From assembly GCF_012641265.1 (NCBI RefSeq), contig NZ_JABAHZ010000004.1, positions 248,001-312,000 on the forward strand: a stretch of 64,000 nucleotides of DNA, given 5' to 3'. Position numbers and translations under genes: made by a program. Under the pieces are notes generated by a model. It saw only the letters and a list, made by a program, of their open reading frames with translations. It was not told where the DNA came from and searched no databases. How positions within the stretch are numbered: the stretch's first letter is position 1; each line of letters begins with the position of its first letter. Below are positions 1 to 8,341 of the stretch, one piece after another. Origin of the DNA: Chitinophaga eiseniae (GTDB lineage: Bacteria; Bacteroidota; Bacteroidia; Chitinophagales; Chitinophagaceae).

Positions 1-1152
1 CTGGCCTTCCGGGCCAATGCTCTGATGTATGGGGCCAGTCCCTTGTACAATGGCAATACCGACCTGGCGGTCCTGAAAAATAAGGATGGTAAGCAGTTGA
101 TCGGCCAGACCTATAATCCCCAGAAATGGAAGGATGCGGCCGCAGCCTATAAAGCCTTTATCGATGAATTTGTACCGGGTACCTATCACCTCTTTACAAA
201 GAATGATGCTAATGGTAATTTTGATCCGTATCTTTCCTGTCGCGATGTATTCCTGACCGATTGGAACCCGGAAGTGATCCTGGCCCGCCCGGATAACTCT
301 CTTGGCTCCCGCCAGTACGAAATGACGCCTTATCACAGCGGGCAGGATTCCAGGGATGTAAGAGGCAGTGGTGGTTTGGGTGCTACGCAAAACATGGTAG
401 ACGCATTTTTTACGAAGAATGGCCGGAGCATCGATGATCCGTTGTCCGGCTATGTGAAAACCGGTTACTCCGATTTCCGGGCGCCTAACGACAAGGTAAC
501 GCAGAGCATCTATAACCAGTGGGTAAACCGCGAGCCCAGGTTTTATGTAAACATCACTTATGATGGCAGCATCTGGCTGAATAAAAGTTATCCGAATATC
601 GTGACCCGCCTGTATAATACGGGTAACTCCGGTAAGAAAACAGGAGGTAATGATTACACGCCTACCGGTTACATCGTTCGTAAAGCCATGGGATTAGATA
701 AATGGGATATCGGTGGTCGTACGCTGATGCTGATCCGCCTGGCGGAAATTTTCCTGAGCTATGCAGAGTGTGTAAATGAAGCAGATCCGGGTAACCCGGA
801 TGCGTTGAAATACATTAACCTGATCCGGGAAAGAGCGGGTATTCCACAGTATGGCTCGGCTTCATTACCGGCGCCCATTGGACAGGCAGCTATGAGAGAC
901 GCCATCCGTAAAGAACGTCGTGTGGAGCTGGCCTTTGAAAACAATCGTTTCTTTGATGTGCGTCGCTGGAAGATGGCAGAGCAAACAGAAAATGGTCCTA
1001 TTTACGGATTGAATATCAGTGCCGACTTGCCGGACTTCCTGAAAGTAGTACCTTTCGAGACCCGTGTATTTAATAAACGTCATTACTTTTTCCCGATCCC
1101 ATCCGATGATGTAGACAATGACCGTGAGCTGATACAGAACCCGGGATGGTAG
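1..1152 (+). CDS. SusD/RagB-family outer-membrane glycan-binding lipoprotein, C-terminal part (5' end cut by window)
   Basis: The reading frame is open from base 1, before the first ATG at 25, so the N-terminus and lipobox lie outside the window. The visible part is the C-terminal two thirds of a SusD/RagB protein. It opens with a helix ending in LMYGASPLYN, a typical SusD segment. It ends with the usual block LAEIFLSYAECVNEA, INLIRERAGIP, RKERRVELAFENNRFFDVRRWK and a PIPSDDVDNDRELIQNPGW tail. SusD proteins sit on the cell surface on top of a SusC TonB-dependent porin and hold the oligosaccharide for import. The SusC partner is presumably just upstream, outside the window. A GH76 gene follows after 32 bp, which suggests an alpha-mannan substrate (inference). 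Confidence 0.93.
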   Translation: MAFRANALMYGASPLYNGNTDLAVLKNKDGKQLIGQTYNPQKWKDAAAAYKAFIDEFVPGTYHLFTKNDANGNFDPYLSCRDVFLTDWNPEVILARPDNSLGSRQYEMTPYHSGQDSRDVRGSGGLGATQNMVDAFFTKNGRSIDDPLSGYVKTGYSDFRAPNDKVTQSIYNQWVNREPRFYVNITYDGSIWLNKSYPNIVTRLYNTGNSGKKTGGNDYTPTGYIVRKAMGLDKWDIGGRTLMLIRLAEIFLSYAECVNEADPGNPDALKYINLIRERAGIPQYGSASLPAPIGQAAMRDAIRKERRVELAFENNRFFDVRRWKMAEQTENGPIYGLNISADLPDFLKVVPFETRVFNKRHYFFPIPSDDVDNDRELIQNPGW

Positions 1153-1184
1153 CAATGCTTGATACAATCAATAAATAAACAGCT

Positions 1185-2297
1185 ATGAAACGAACCTTTA
1201 TATTGCTTGCAGCTTTGCTGTTACATAGTAATTGTTCCCGTAGCGGCGCTAAAAATGATGTACCGGGGCCCGCCCCGGTACAAGGCGTTTCTTTTACGCT
1301 GAAAGACGCTACTACGGCCTATAATACGTTTAACCAATATTTCTACAGCAGCAGCGATAAGCTGTATTATGCTACTACTGCACAAAAGACGATCGGCGCC
1401 ATCTGGACCCAGGCCATTTACTGGGACATGGCCATGAACGTATATAAGCGCAGCGGCAATGCGGCAGATCTCCAGCGGGTAAATGATATTTTCCAGGGAG
1501 GCTTTAACCGCTATGACCATTATAATTGGAACAATACCAAAGAGTGGTTTATCTACGATGATATGATGTGGTGGATTATTTCTTTAGCCAGGGCGCATCA
1601 GCTCACAGGAAATAAGAACTACCTCGACCTGTCCTTGTCGGGATTCAAGCGGGTATGGGAGGGTTCCTACGACCCGGTAAACGGCGGCATGTTCTGGGAT
1701 TTTAATCACAGTGGAAAAAATGCCTGCATCAACTTCCCTACCGTAATAGGTGCTATAACCCTGTACAATATTACCCACGATGCCGCTTACCTGCAAAAGG
1801 CTAAAGACGTATACAGCTGGGGCGTTAATAACCTGTATGATGCGAGTACCGGCAGGGTGGCCGACAATAATGTAAATGGACATAAAGGCTGGTCGGATTA
1901 TACCTACAACCAGGGTACTTTTATTGGGGCCGCCGTGATGTTATACAAAGCCACCGGTATACCGGCTTATCTTGATCAGGCGAAACTGGCGGCTACCTAT
2001 ACACAGAAAACCATGAGCGATGTAAATGGTATACTGCCGGCGGAGGGCGACTGGAATGAGCAGGGCGTGCTGAAAGCTATCTTCGGTCAGTATATCATGA
2101 TGCTGATCAATGATGGCGGACAAACCCAGTTTCTGCCCTGGGTACAGCAGAATATCAATGCTGCCTGGGGGAACCGGGATGCTGCCCGGGGACTTACCTA
2201 CCGTAATTATAAAGTGCCGTGCGTTACCGGTGAACTGCAATCATATGAGGCCAGCAGTGCCGTGTATATGATGCAGCTTTGCCCGCCGGCGAAATAA
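1185..2297 (+). CDS. GH76 family glycoside hydrolase (alpha-1,6-mannanase-like) lipoprotein
   Basis: This 370-residue protein has a short signal peptide with a Cys near residue 17 (LLLHSNC), so it is probably a lipoprotein. The (alpha/alpha)6-barrel features of GH76 are visible. The paired catalytic acids are in WFIYDDMMWW (Asp125-Asp126), followed by ARAHQLTGNKNYL, GGMFWDF near 170 and YTYNQGTFIGAAV near 240. Known GH76 enzymes are endo-alpha-1,6-mannanases acting on fungal or bacterial mannan. It follows the SusD gene after 32 bp in the same direction and is surely co-transcribed, as the last gene of a mannan-type utilisation locus. Family assignment is firm; the exact substrate is inferred. 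Confidence 0.87.
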   Translation: MKRTFILLAALLLHSNCSRSGAKNDVPGPAPVQGVSFTLKDATTAYNTFNQYFYSSSDKLYYATTAQKTIGAIWTQAIYWDMAMNVYKRSGNAADLQRVNDIFQGGFNRYDHYNWNNTKEWFIYDDMMWWIISLARAHQLTGNKNYLDLSLSGFKRVWEGSYDPVNGGMFWDFNHSGKNACINFPTVIGAITLYNITHDAAYLQKAKDVYSWGVNNLYDASTGRVADNNVNGHKGWSDYTYNQGTFIGAAVMLYKATGIPAYLDQAKLAATYTQKTMSDVNGILPAEGDWNEQGVLKAIFGQYIMMLINDGGQTQFLPWVQQNINAAWGNRDAARGLTYRNYKVPCVTGELQSYEASSAVYMMQLCPPAK

Positions 2298-2328
2298 ACG
2301 GGAACATCGTTTTCATAAGGTAAAGTGC

Positions 2329-2336
2329 TACTTTTG
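2329..2336 (+). promoter_or_regulatory. Bacteroidota -7 box (TACTTTTG) for the SH3-like gene
   Basis: TACTTTTG matches the Bacteroidota primary-sigma consensus TAnnTTTG. It lies 21 bp upstream of the ATG at 2358. Because it overlaps the possible start at 2325, it supports 2358 as the true start codon. The -33 element is weak (TTTT at 2310-2313). Confidence 0.6.
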
Positions 2337-2357
2337 CACTTCAATATTTTTTACCAT

Positions 2358-3257
2358 ATGAAGACGATGTTCTTTTTTTGTTTTGTTTGTATCCTCTCTT
2401 TCCTAACCTGTACTGTATTTGCCCAGGAAGAAACAGATGGTCGTACCTGGGGTTTATTTGCCGACCAATCCCGCTACATATATGGTGATACAGCGTTTGT
2501 ACGTGCCAGTGCTGATACCAGGCAAGCCCCGATAGATACTTTGTATACCGGCGATGAAATTGCCATTACCGATATCACCGACAAAGTATTAAATCTCAGG
2601 GGCATGAAATTGCCCTGGATAAAAATTAAGTATAAAAAAGAAGGGCAGGATAAAGAAGGTTTTCTCTGGCAGGGCATCATATCGCTGGCGCCAATGCGCC
2701 GGGGCGAGCTTAAACTGGTGGCGGGGATGGAACGCCGTGTGGATACCATCCTGGTATACGATGATGGCAGTAAAAATCCCGGGAAACAGTTTTTAGTAAA
2801 AATTAAAGCGGTGCAGGGTGGAAAAGTAATCGCCACTAATTCCTTCCGCATGATGGACGATGAAGCCGCCAACTTTGCAGAGCCCAAAGTAATGAGCGGA
2901 TTAGGATTGTCCAATGTACAATACATCATGGTCCTGAGCTTTGGAGGCGAAGCTTGCGGTATCCCTACCAACTACCATTACTTTGCCTGGTTGAACGACG
3001 GCCGGCTGGTAGCTTTACCGGAAAGAATGTGTGTAGGCGATGCCGGCGCTTATTATCATGATGAATCTTTTATTTTCCCGGTAGAGAAAGGCGGAGAACC
3101 AGATACCATTATCTGGCATGTGGAAGAAGAAGAAGCGACCGATAAAGATGATAAGGATGGTAATCCTGTTATGAAAACTAATATCAACGTATCCAGCAAA
3201 TATGCCTGGGATGGCGTGAATGGTACTTTTAAAAAGATTGGTAAATGGCGGTCTTGA
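2358..3257 (+). CDS. Secreted protein with SH3-like N-terminal region, function unknown
   Basis: I start this at ATG 2358 rather than at the in-frame codon 2325, because a -7 box overlaps the latter and because MKTMFFFCFVCILSFLTCTVFA makes a clean signal peptide. After cleavage, residues of about 25-110 resemble a bacterial SH3-like fold (a RYIYGDTAFVRASAD start, then a segment ending GFLWQGIISLA), as found in proteins that bind cell-wall material. The remaining 180 residues are not recognised. They contain two Cys (GGEACGIP and PERMCVGD) that could form a disulfide in the periplasm. The C-terminal part is acidic (EEEEATDKDDKDG). It is probably monocistronic. Confidence 0.6.
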   Translation: MKTMFFFCFVCILSFLTCTVFAQEETDGRTWGLFADQSRYIYGDTAFVRASADTRQAPIDTLYTGDEIAITDITDKVLNLRGMKLPWIKIKYKKEGQDKEGFLWQGIISLAPMRRGELKLVAGMERRVDTILVYDDGSKNPGKQFLVKIKAVQGGKVIATNSFRMMDDEAANFAEPKVMSGLGLSNVQYIMVLSFGGEACGIPTNYHYFAWLNDGRLVALPERMCVGDAGAYYHDESFIFPVEKGGEPDTIIWHVEEEEATDKDDKDGNPVMKTNINVSSKYAWDGVNGTFKKIGKWRS

Positions 3258-3338
3258 GCTGGTAAAATAAAGTTGGTAACCTCATCATTTGTAATGGCCG
3301 TTCATCTATAATTTTTACATCGTGCTATTTTATTGAAA

Positions 3339-3346
3339 TAGCTTTG
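3339..3346 (+). promoter_or_regulatory. -7 box (TAGCTTTG) upstream of the PBP gene
   Basis: TAGCTTTG is a full match to TAnnTTTG and lies 34 bp upstream of the ATG at 3380. No clear -33 TTG is seen, only a T-rich run at 3312-3316. Confidence 0.55.
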
Positions 3347-3379
3347 TGACGTGTAAAAACCGCCCAGTCATTACTTCCC

Positions 3380-5332
3380 ATGTCCGTTTACCATCAACCC
3401 AGAAAACGCGTAATCATACTCATTATTACGGCTTTAGTACTGATCATTACTGCCAGGTTATTGTTCCTGCAGGTAATAGAAAAGAAATATGTCCGCCTGG
3501 CAGATGCCAATGCGGTGGTCAGGAAAATAGTATACCCCAGCAGGGGAATTATTTTTGACCGGCAGAACCGAAGTATTTTAAGTAATGATATTCTTTATGA
3601 CCTGGTGGTAACGCCTGCTGCTGTTAAGAAAATTGACACTGCTTATCTCTGTAATATCCTGCAAATAGATAAAACAGAATTCCGGTCACGTATCGCCGAT
3701 GCCATTAAAAAGAATGGAAGGGTGCGGCCTTCTGTGTTTGCAGGCTTATTGTCGGCCACTACGTATAGCCGTTTACAGGAGAGCATGTATTTGTTTCAAT
3801 CGGGTTTTGAACTGGTGCCCCGGCCCATCCGGTCGTACCCATATAAGGCTGCTGCCAATATATTAGGGTATATCGGGGAGATATCGCCGGCGATGTTGAA
3901 AATGAGTGCCTACCAGGATTACCAGTCGGGCGACTATATAGGATTAACTGGTTTGGAAAAGACCTATGAAGCCGTATTAATGGGGCAGCGGGGTACGCAG
4001 TACATCCTTAAAGACAACCTGAATCGTCCGCAGGGAGCATTGGAAAATGGCGAATTTGATACTGCAGCTATAGCAGGAAAGAATCTTCGTTTATCACTGG
4101 ACATAGAATTGCAGGTATTGGGCGAACGCCTGATGCGCAATAAGGTAGGTAGTATTGTGGCCATTGATCCGCAAACAGGCGGTATACTGGCCATGGTGAG
4201 CGGACCGGTATTTGATCCCAACCTGTTGGCCGGCAGTTCCCGTACCCGTAACGTGGGTAAGTTGTTTAGCGATCCTACAGAGCCTTTTCTCAACCGGGGC
4301 ATACAGGCTACCTATCAGCCGGGATCGGCGATGAAGCCATTAACGGCGCTGGTGGCCCTGGATGAGGGATTGATTACACCCGGGTTTGGTTATCCTTGTC
4401 ATGGAGCCTATACCAGTTGCGGGCATGTGGTAAAATGTTTACACAGTGAGGCAGGGCATGCCGCTAACCTGCGGGTGGCGATGGCGCATTCCTGCAATGC
4501 TTATTTTATTCATTTGTACCGTATGGAAGTAGATGCCGACAAATGGGGAGGCGTAAAGAAAGGCCATACCAAATGGCGGGAATACATGACCCGCTTTGGG
4601 TTGGGGCATAAGTTGGGCATTGATATCCCGGGGGAAAACGGCGGTATTGTGGCGGATACCACGGTACTGAACCGGCTTTACCGGGGACAGTGGAATTCCT
4701 GTTCTGAATTATATGTGGGAATGGGGCAGGGCCAGGTAGCGGTAACGCCCCTGCAAATGGCCAATGTGATGTGCATGATTGCCAACCGCGGATATTATTA
4801 CCTGCCTCACCTGGTGCAGTCGATCGATAATGATCATTCCGACCTGCTGAAAAAATATAAAGAAAAACATGCCATTGGCAATGTGTCTGATACCGCCTAT
4901 CATTCTGTTATTTATGGGATGGAAGATGTGATAGAACATGGTACTGGCCGGGGTGCTCAAATTGCCGGGATTGCCGTTTGCGGTAAAACCGGCACGGCGC
5001 AGAACCGGGGCCGGGTAAATGGGAAGGTGGTCGACCTGGAAGACCACTCTGTATTTGTCGCTTTTGCGCCCCGGGATAATCCCCGTATAGCCATTGCGGT
5101 GATTGTGGAAAATGCCGGTACCGGCGCCCGGTTTGCCGTGCCTATCGCCAACCTGATGATGGAAAAATACCTGAAGGATACCCTGCCGGCTTCCAAAATG
5201 GCTATTATGCAACGGATGCTGGAAAGTAGTACCATTCCGGCGGAAAAGCAGCTGAATTCGAAGATTGATTCGCTGAATACGACTACGGGCGCGTTAACGG
5301 CGGCGGATATATTAAAACAGTATTTTCACTAG
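3380..5332 (+). CDS. Class B penicillin-binding protein, PBP2-like transpeptidase
   Basis: A 650-residue bitopic membrane protein. It has a short basic cytoplasmic end, one membrane helix (residues about 10-28, VIILIITALVLIITARLLFL) and a PBP dimerisation (pedestal) domain with the RGIIFDR motif near 55. The transpeptidase domain has the catalytic Ser in SAMK (Ser316, Lys319), the second motif SCN (Ser371-Asn373) and KTGTAQ (Lys536). All active-site motifs are intact, so it should cross-link peptidoglycan and bind beta-lactams. In Bacteroidota the housekeeping PBP2 normally sits in an mreCD-mrdA-rodA cluster. This copy stands alone between unrelated genes, so it is more likely an accessory paralogue (inference). 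The C-terminal 45 residues after the domain are a low-complexity tail. Confidence 0.9.
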   Translation: MSVYHQPRKRVIILIITALVLIITARLLFLQVIEKKYVRLADANAVVRKIVYPSRGIIFDRQNRSILSNDILYDLVVTPAAVKKIDTAYLCNILQIDKTEFRSRIADAIKKNGRVRPSVFAGLLSATTYSRLQESMYLFQSGFELVPRPIRSYPYKAAANILGYIGEISPAMLKMSAYQDYQSGDYIGLTGLEKTYEAVLMGQRGTQYILKDNLNRPQGALENGEFDTAAIAGKNLRLSLDIELQVLGERLMRNKVGSIVAIDPQTGGILAMVSGPVFDPNLLAGSSRTRNVGKLFSDPTEPFLNRGIQATYQPGSAMKPLTALVALDEGLITPGFGYPCHGAYTSCGHVVKCLHSEAGHAANLRVAMAHSCNAYFIHLYRMEVDADKWGGVKKGHTKWREYMTRFGLGHKLGIDIPGENGGIVADTTVLNRLYRGQWNSCSELYVGMGQGQVAVTPLQMANVMCMIANRGYYYLPHLVQSIDNDHSDLLKKYKEKHAIGNVSDTAYHSVIYGMEDVIEHGTGRGAQIAGIAVCGKTGTAQNRGRVNGKVVDLEDHSVFVAFAPRDNPRIAIAVIVENAGTGARFAVPIANLMMEKYLKDTLPASKMAIMQRMLESSTIPAEKQLNSKIDSLNTTTGALTAADILKQYFH

Positions 5333-5356
5333 TAGGCTTATTACAGCAATGACCTA

Positions 5357-6103
5357 CTATACAGTGATTACTTTTACTCCTTTCTTTTTGCAGTACTGGA
5401 GCTGGTCGGGAGCGGCATCTGTGATGATGGTTTGTACCGTTTCCAGCGGTGCAAAATGGAGGTAAGAAGGTTTGTTGATTTTGGAGGCATCGCAGAGCAG
5501 GTAAGTGGTATGGCTATGATGGGCCAATGCAAGTGCCATGTCTGCTTCCTTTTCACTATGCGCAAACAAACCTTTAGCCGACAATCCATCTACCCCAATA
5601 AATGCTTTATGCGCCTGGTAGCGGGCAATATGTTCGATGGCCATGCTGCCATGAATGGCTTGTCGCGCTGCATCATATTCGCCGCCGATGATATTGAGAG
5701 ATACCGTTGTGTTTTGCAGGGCCTGGATAACGGGCATCGAATTCGTGATCACTTTGATTTTCCGGTTTTTAATAAACTGGCATAGGCGGAAAACCGTGCT
5801 GCCACAATCCATGAAGATGATGTCGCCATCGTTGATGGTGGCGGCTGCCTTGCGACAGATATTATCTTTAGCGGATTGGTTCGCCGTAGCTTTATGTGTA
5901 AACTGAAATGGAAGCGGGGGCTGATCTACGGGGATGGCGCCACCGTGGGTGCGGTATAATTGCCCTTCGTCGGATAACCGGTTCAGATCACGGCGGATGG
6001 TAATTTCCGATATATCCAGGGCCAGCGCAAGTTCCCGGGTATCCACTTCTCCCCGGGATGCCAGTTGCGCCAGTATTTTATTTTTTCGTTGTTGGAAATT
6101 CAT
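5357..6103 (-). CDS. DeoR/GlpR-family transcriptional regulator
   Basis: The 248-residue protein has the classic DeoR layout. The N-terminal winged helix (residues 1-57) has LALALDISEITIRRDLNRL, followed by the family signature ending YRTHGGA. The C-terminal DeoRC sensor domain follows, with the DIIFMDCGSTVFRLC sugar-phosphate-binding loop, VITNSMPV and FIGVDGL. Family members are usually repressors released by a phosphorylated sugar. It is divergent from nudK over only 57 bp. That gap holds four 10-bp-spaced repeats, the first of which overlaps this gene's own -7 box, so autorepression and control of nudK are likely. It converges with the PBP gene. Confidence 0.9.
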   Translation of the reverse strand: MNFQQRKNKILAQLASRGEVDTRELALALDISEITIRRDLNRLSDEGQLYRTHGGAIPVDQPPLPFQFTHKATANQSAKDNICRKAAATINDGDIIFMDCGSTVFRLCQFIKNRKIKVITNSMPVIQALQNTTVSLNIIGGEYDAARQAIHGSMAIEHIARYQAHKAFIGVDGLSAKGLFAHSEKEADMALALAHHSHTTYLLCDASKINKPSYLHFAPLETVQTIITDAAPDQLQYCKKKGVKVITV

Positions 6104-6119
6104 ATGAAATGACTAACTT

Positions 6120-6160
6120 GATCAAATGTAATCAAAAACGATCAAAAACGATCAATTTAT
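6120..6160. promoter_or_regulatory. Helically phased operator repeats and -7 box between deoR-like gene and nudK
   Basis: ATCAA occurs four times at exactly 10-bp steps (6121, 6131, 6141, 6151), most copies extended to (G)ATCAAAAACG. All copies therefore face one side of the helix, as expected for a multimeric DeoR-type repressor. The minus strand carries TACATTTG (6130 to 6123), a full -7 match for the DeoR gene starting at 6103. It overlaps the first repeat. A weaker TAACTTG on the plus strand (6114) may serve nudK. Confidence 0.65.
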
Positions 6161-6739
6161 ATGAAAGCAATCAACATTCTCGAAACAGCCATATTATCCG
6201 ACAACTGGTATACATTGAAGAAGATTACGTACGAGATGAAGGGGAGTGATGGCGTGATGGTGAAACAGGAACGGGAAGCGTATGACCGTGGGAACGGGGC
6301 TACCATTCTCCTGTATAACCAGGAGCAACAAACTGTAGTACTCACCCGGCAGTTCCGCATGCCTACCTATATCAATGGCAACGCATCGGGCATGCTGATA
6401 GAATGTTGTGCGGGGCTACTCGATGCCGATAACCCGGAGGACTGTATCCGGCGAGAAACCATGGAGGAAACCGGCTATGCTGTTACCGATGTGCGTAAGG
6501 TGTTTGAGGCATATATGTCGCCCGGCTCTGTTACAGAGATTTTGCACTTTTTTGTGGCGGCCTATTCCGCTGCGCAGAAAGTGCAGGAAGGAGGAGGGTT
6601 GGCAGAAGAGCAGGAGAATATACAGGTGCTGGAGCTGCCGTTTATGCAGGCCATGGAAATGATCCGCAGTGGCGATATTAAGGATGCCAAAACTATTATG
6701 TTGCTGCAATATGCGGCGCTTCACCGCATTTTCGATTAA
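6161..6739 (+). CDS. nudK: Nudix hydrolase NudK, GDP-mannose/GDP-sugar pyrophosphatase
   Basis: The 192-residue protein is very similar to E. coli NudK along its whole length. It has ILSDNWYTLKKITYEM at the start, YDRGNGATILLYN near 41-53, RQFRMPTYINGNASG, the Nudix box (85-106, with REtmEETGY), EAYMSPGSVTEILHFFVA and the ENIQVLELPFMQAMEMI end. NudK splits GDP-mannose into GMP and mannose-1-phosphate in the cytoplasm. The first Glu of the Nudix box is Asn here, while the metal-binding EE pair is kept. It is transcribed divergently from the DeoR regulator and shares its phased operator, so a sugar phosphate may control its expression. Confidence 0.9.
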   Translation: MKAINILETAILSDNWYTLKKITYEMKGSDGVMVKQEREAYDRGNGATILLYNQEQQTVVLTRQFRMPTYINGNASGMLIECCAGLLDADNPEDCIRRETMEETGYAVTDVRKVFEAYMSPGSVTEILHFFVAAYSAAQKVQEGGGLAEEQENIQVLELPFMQAMEMIRSGDIKDAKTIMLLQYAALHRIFD

Positions 6740-6773
6740 GGTAATGAAAGGGGCGTTGGTAGGGAAAACATTT

Positions 6774-6781
6774 TATCTTTG
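6774..6781 (+). promoter_or_regulatory. -7 box (TATCTTTG) for the AraC-type gene
   Basis: TATCTTTG fully matches TAnnTTTG and lies 20 bp upstream of the ATG at 6802. A TTG at 6756-6758 is a possible -33 element, though the spacing is somewhat short. Confidence 0.6.
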
Positions 6782-6801
6782 CAGGTATTATCCGGCAGCA
6801 T

Positions 6802-7572
6802 ATGAAAATGGCCCATTATTCACCATCGCCTCTACTCGCTCCTTTCGTCAAAACTTTCCTGGTAATAGAAAGTGAGGAAGGGATAGAGAATAATACTTTG
6901 CCGGATACATCGGTGGTGATGAGTTTCCGTATCCGGGGAACGGTGAGCCTGCGACAGGAATCACTGTTGACGCCATTATCAGAAACGGGCATATCGGGCC
7001 TGCGGAAATCCGCCAGGCTATTGCGTTACGCGCCGGGCACCACCATGTTGCTGGTTATATTCCAGGAAGGAGGGGCCGCCGCATTTTTCAAAGCGCCTTT
7101 ACACGAATTATTTAATACGCATTTACCATTGGATGACCTGGTACAGCTACGAAAATTGGAAATGGTAGAAGAACAGTTGAGCGAAGCTGCGCAGCCTTCG
7201 CAGTGGATAGCTATCGTAGAACGGTTTCTTCAACGAGAGCTGGTCAGGCAACCCGACATATTGATTCACCATGCGGTGGCGCAAATAAAAGCGACGGACG
7301 GGCATATCAAAATGAAGTCCCTGGCTACTTCGCTATTTATCAGCCAGGATGCATTTGAAAAGCGCTTCCGGCGTAGCGTAGGTACTTCGCCCAAACAGTT
7401 TGCTGCTATAGTGAGATTAAGGCACTTGTTGGCACATTATACGCCGCATACTTCATTGACGGCCGCCGCCTATAGCGCCGGGTATTTCGACCAGGCGCAT
7501 TTCATTAAAGACTTTAAAGGATTTACGGGACAATCGCCCCAGGCTTTTTTCCAGTCGGCCGACTGGTGGTAG
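6802..7572 (+). CDS. AraC-family transcriptional regulator
   Basis: The 256-residue protein has a C-terminal AraC/XylS double helix-turn-helix domain (about 160-250). The first helix-turn-helix lies around MKSLATSLFISQDAFEKRFRRSVGTSPKQF. The second ends in the AAAYSAGYFDQAHFIKDFKGFTGQSP signature. The N-terminal region (about 1-150, starting HYSPSPLLAPFVKTFLVIE) belongs to the small-molecule-binding type common in Bacteroidota AraC proteins; the ligand is not known. It has its own promoter. No obvious target is adjacent, because the next gene has its own TetR-type control. Confidence 0.85.
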   Translation: MKMAHYSPSPLLAPFVKTFLVIESEEGIENNTLPDTSVVMSFRIRGTVSLRQESLLTPLSETGISGLRKSARLLRYAPGTTMLLVIFQEGGAAAFFKAPLHELFNTHLPLDDLVQLRKLEMVEEQLSEAAQPSQWIAIVERFLQRELVRQPDILIHHAVAQIKATDGHIKMKSLATSLFISQDAFEKRFRRSVGTSPKQFAAIVRLRHLLAHYTPHTSLTAAAYSAGYFDQAHFIKDFKGFTGQSPQAFFQSADWW

Positions 7573-7675
7573 TAGCGCAAAGTCTGTATTTTCGGTAGTT
7601 TTATGCATATTGCCAGTTCGTTTTTTCTACGAACGGCGGATATTTTAAAAAAATAAATCCCCGAAAATTTTTAAA

Positions 7676-7699
7676 TGAGCAAATGCTCACTTATATTTG
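7676..7699 (+). promoter_or_regulatory. TetR operator (TGAGCA-N2-TGCTCA) and overlapping promoter
   Basis: A perfect 6-bp inverted repeat TGAGCAAATGCTCA (7676-7689) sits directly before the -7 box TATATTTG (7692-7699). It therefore fills the space between -33 and -7. This position fits autorepression by the TetR protein encoded 7 bp downstream. A similar sequence recurs at 8322. Confidence 0.7.
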
Positions 7700-7705
7700 C
7701 AGGTA

Positions 7706-8296
7706 ATGAGATACCGTGACGAAAATAAAATGCAGGCCATCCGGGATTGTGCCATTGAGATGGTAGCGAAGAATGGTTTGGAGAATTTTGGGATCAACCG
7801 TTTGGCAAAGGCAGCGGGCGTATCTCCGGCTACTATTTATATCTATTACAAAGACAAGGAAGATTTACTCACCTCCATCAGTATTGAAGAAGGGGTGAAG
7901 ATGACCCGTGCTACCCTGAAGGGATTCGATCCGAATGCGTCGTTTCGTGAGGGACTTTGGGTGCAGTGGAAAAACCGGGCCGCGTTTTCGCTGGACAACC
8001 TCCAGGCAGCCGAGTTTTTCGAGCAGCTGCGTAACTCCACCTATAAAGATAAAATGAGGGAAGCGATCAGCCTGGAGTTCCGCAAAAGCATGGGTAGTTT
8101 CGTGGAAAATGCCGTGAAGCGGGGAGAGATCAACGAGATGCCGCTGGAAGTGTATTGGTCGGTAGCTTTTGCGCCGTTGTATGCCCTGATCAGGTTCCAT
8201 AATGAAGGACAAAGCCTGGATGGCCGTAAGTTTAAATTTTCAGAAAGTATCATGAAACAAACATTTGATTGCGTGTTAAAGGGATTATCGAAATAG
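7706..8296 (+). CDS. TetR/AcrR-family transcriptional regulator
   Basis: I use ATG 7706. A TTG start at 7697 would lie inside the -7 box. ATG 7730 (MQAIRDCAIEM) is possible if the transcript starts later. The N-terminal TetR helix-turn-helix is clear: IEMVAKNGLENFGINRLAK, then AAGVSPATIYIYYKDKEDLL. The C-terminal ligand domain (about 60-195) has FEQLRNSTYKDKMREAI and FAPLYALIRFHNEG and resembles efflux-linked TetR repressors of Bacteroidota. It precedes a small protein gene and an MFS exporter in the same direction. Palindromes before both transcription units suggest that it represses itself and the exporter pair. Confidence 0.88.
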   Translation: MRYRDENKMQAIRDCAIEMVAKNGLENFGINRLAKAAGVSPATIYIYYKDKEDLLTSISIEEGVKMTRATLKGFDPNASFREGLWVQWKNRAAFSLDNLQAAEFFEQLRNSTYKDKMREAISLEFRKSMGSFVENAVKRGEINEMPLEVYWSVAFAPLYALIRFHNEGQSLDGRKFKFSESIMKQTFDCVLKGLSK

Positions 8297-8321
8297 CTAT
8301 TTTTTTTCTCAAAAAAATAAA

Positions 8322-8335
8322 TGAGCGCTTGCTTA
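8322..8335 (+). promoter_or_regulatory. Second TetR-type operator (TGAGCGCTTGCTTA)
   Basis: TGAGCGCTTGCTTA shares the ATGAGC-N3-TGCT core with the operator at 7676. It lies just upstream of the ATG at 8342, so the unit encoding the small protein and MFS exporter is likely controlled by the same TetR protein. The site covers a nominal ATG at 8321, which argues against that start. Confidence 0.55.
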
Positions 8336-8341
8336 CATAAT

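Noticed and set aside
6058..6249. A 63-codon plus-strand frame over the DeoR/nudK gap
   Set aside because: It crosses the operator repeats and overlaps both real genes in other frames.
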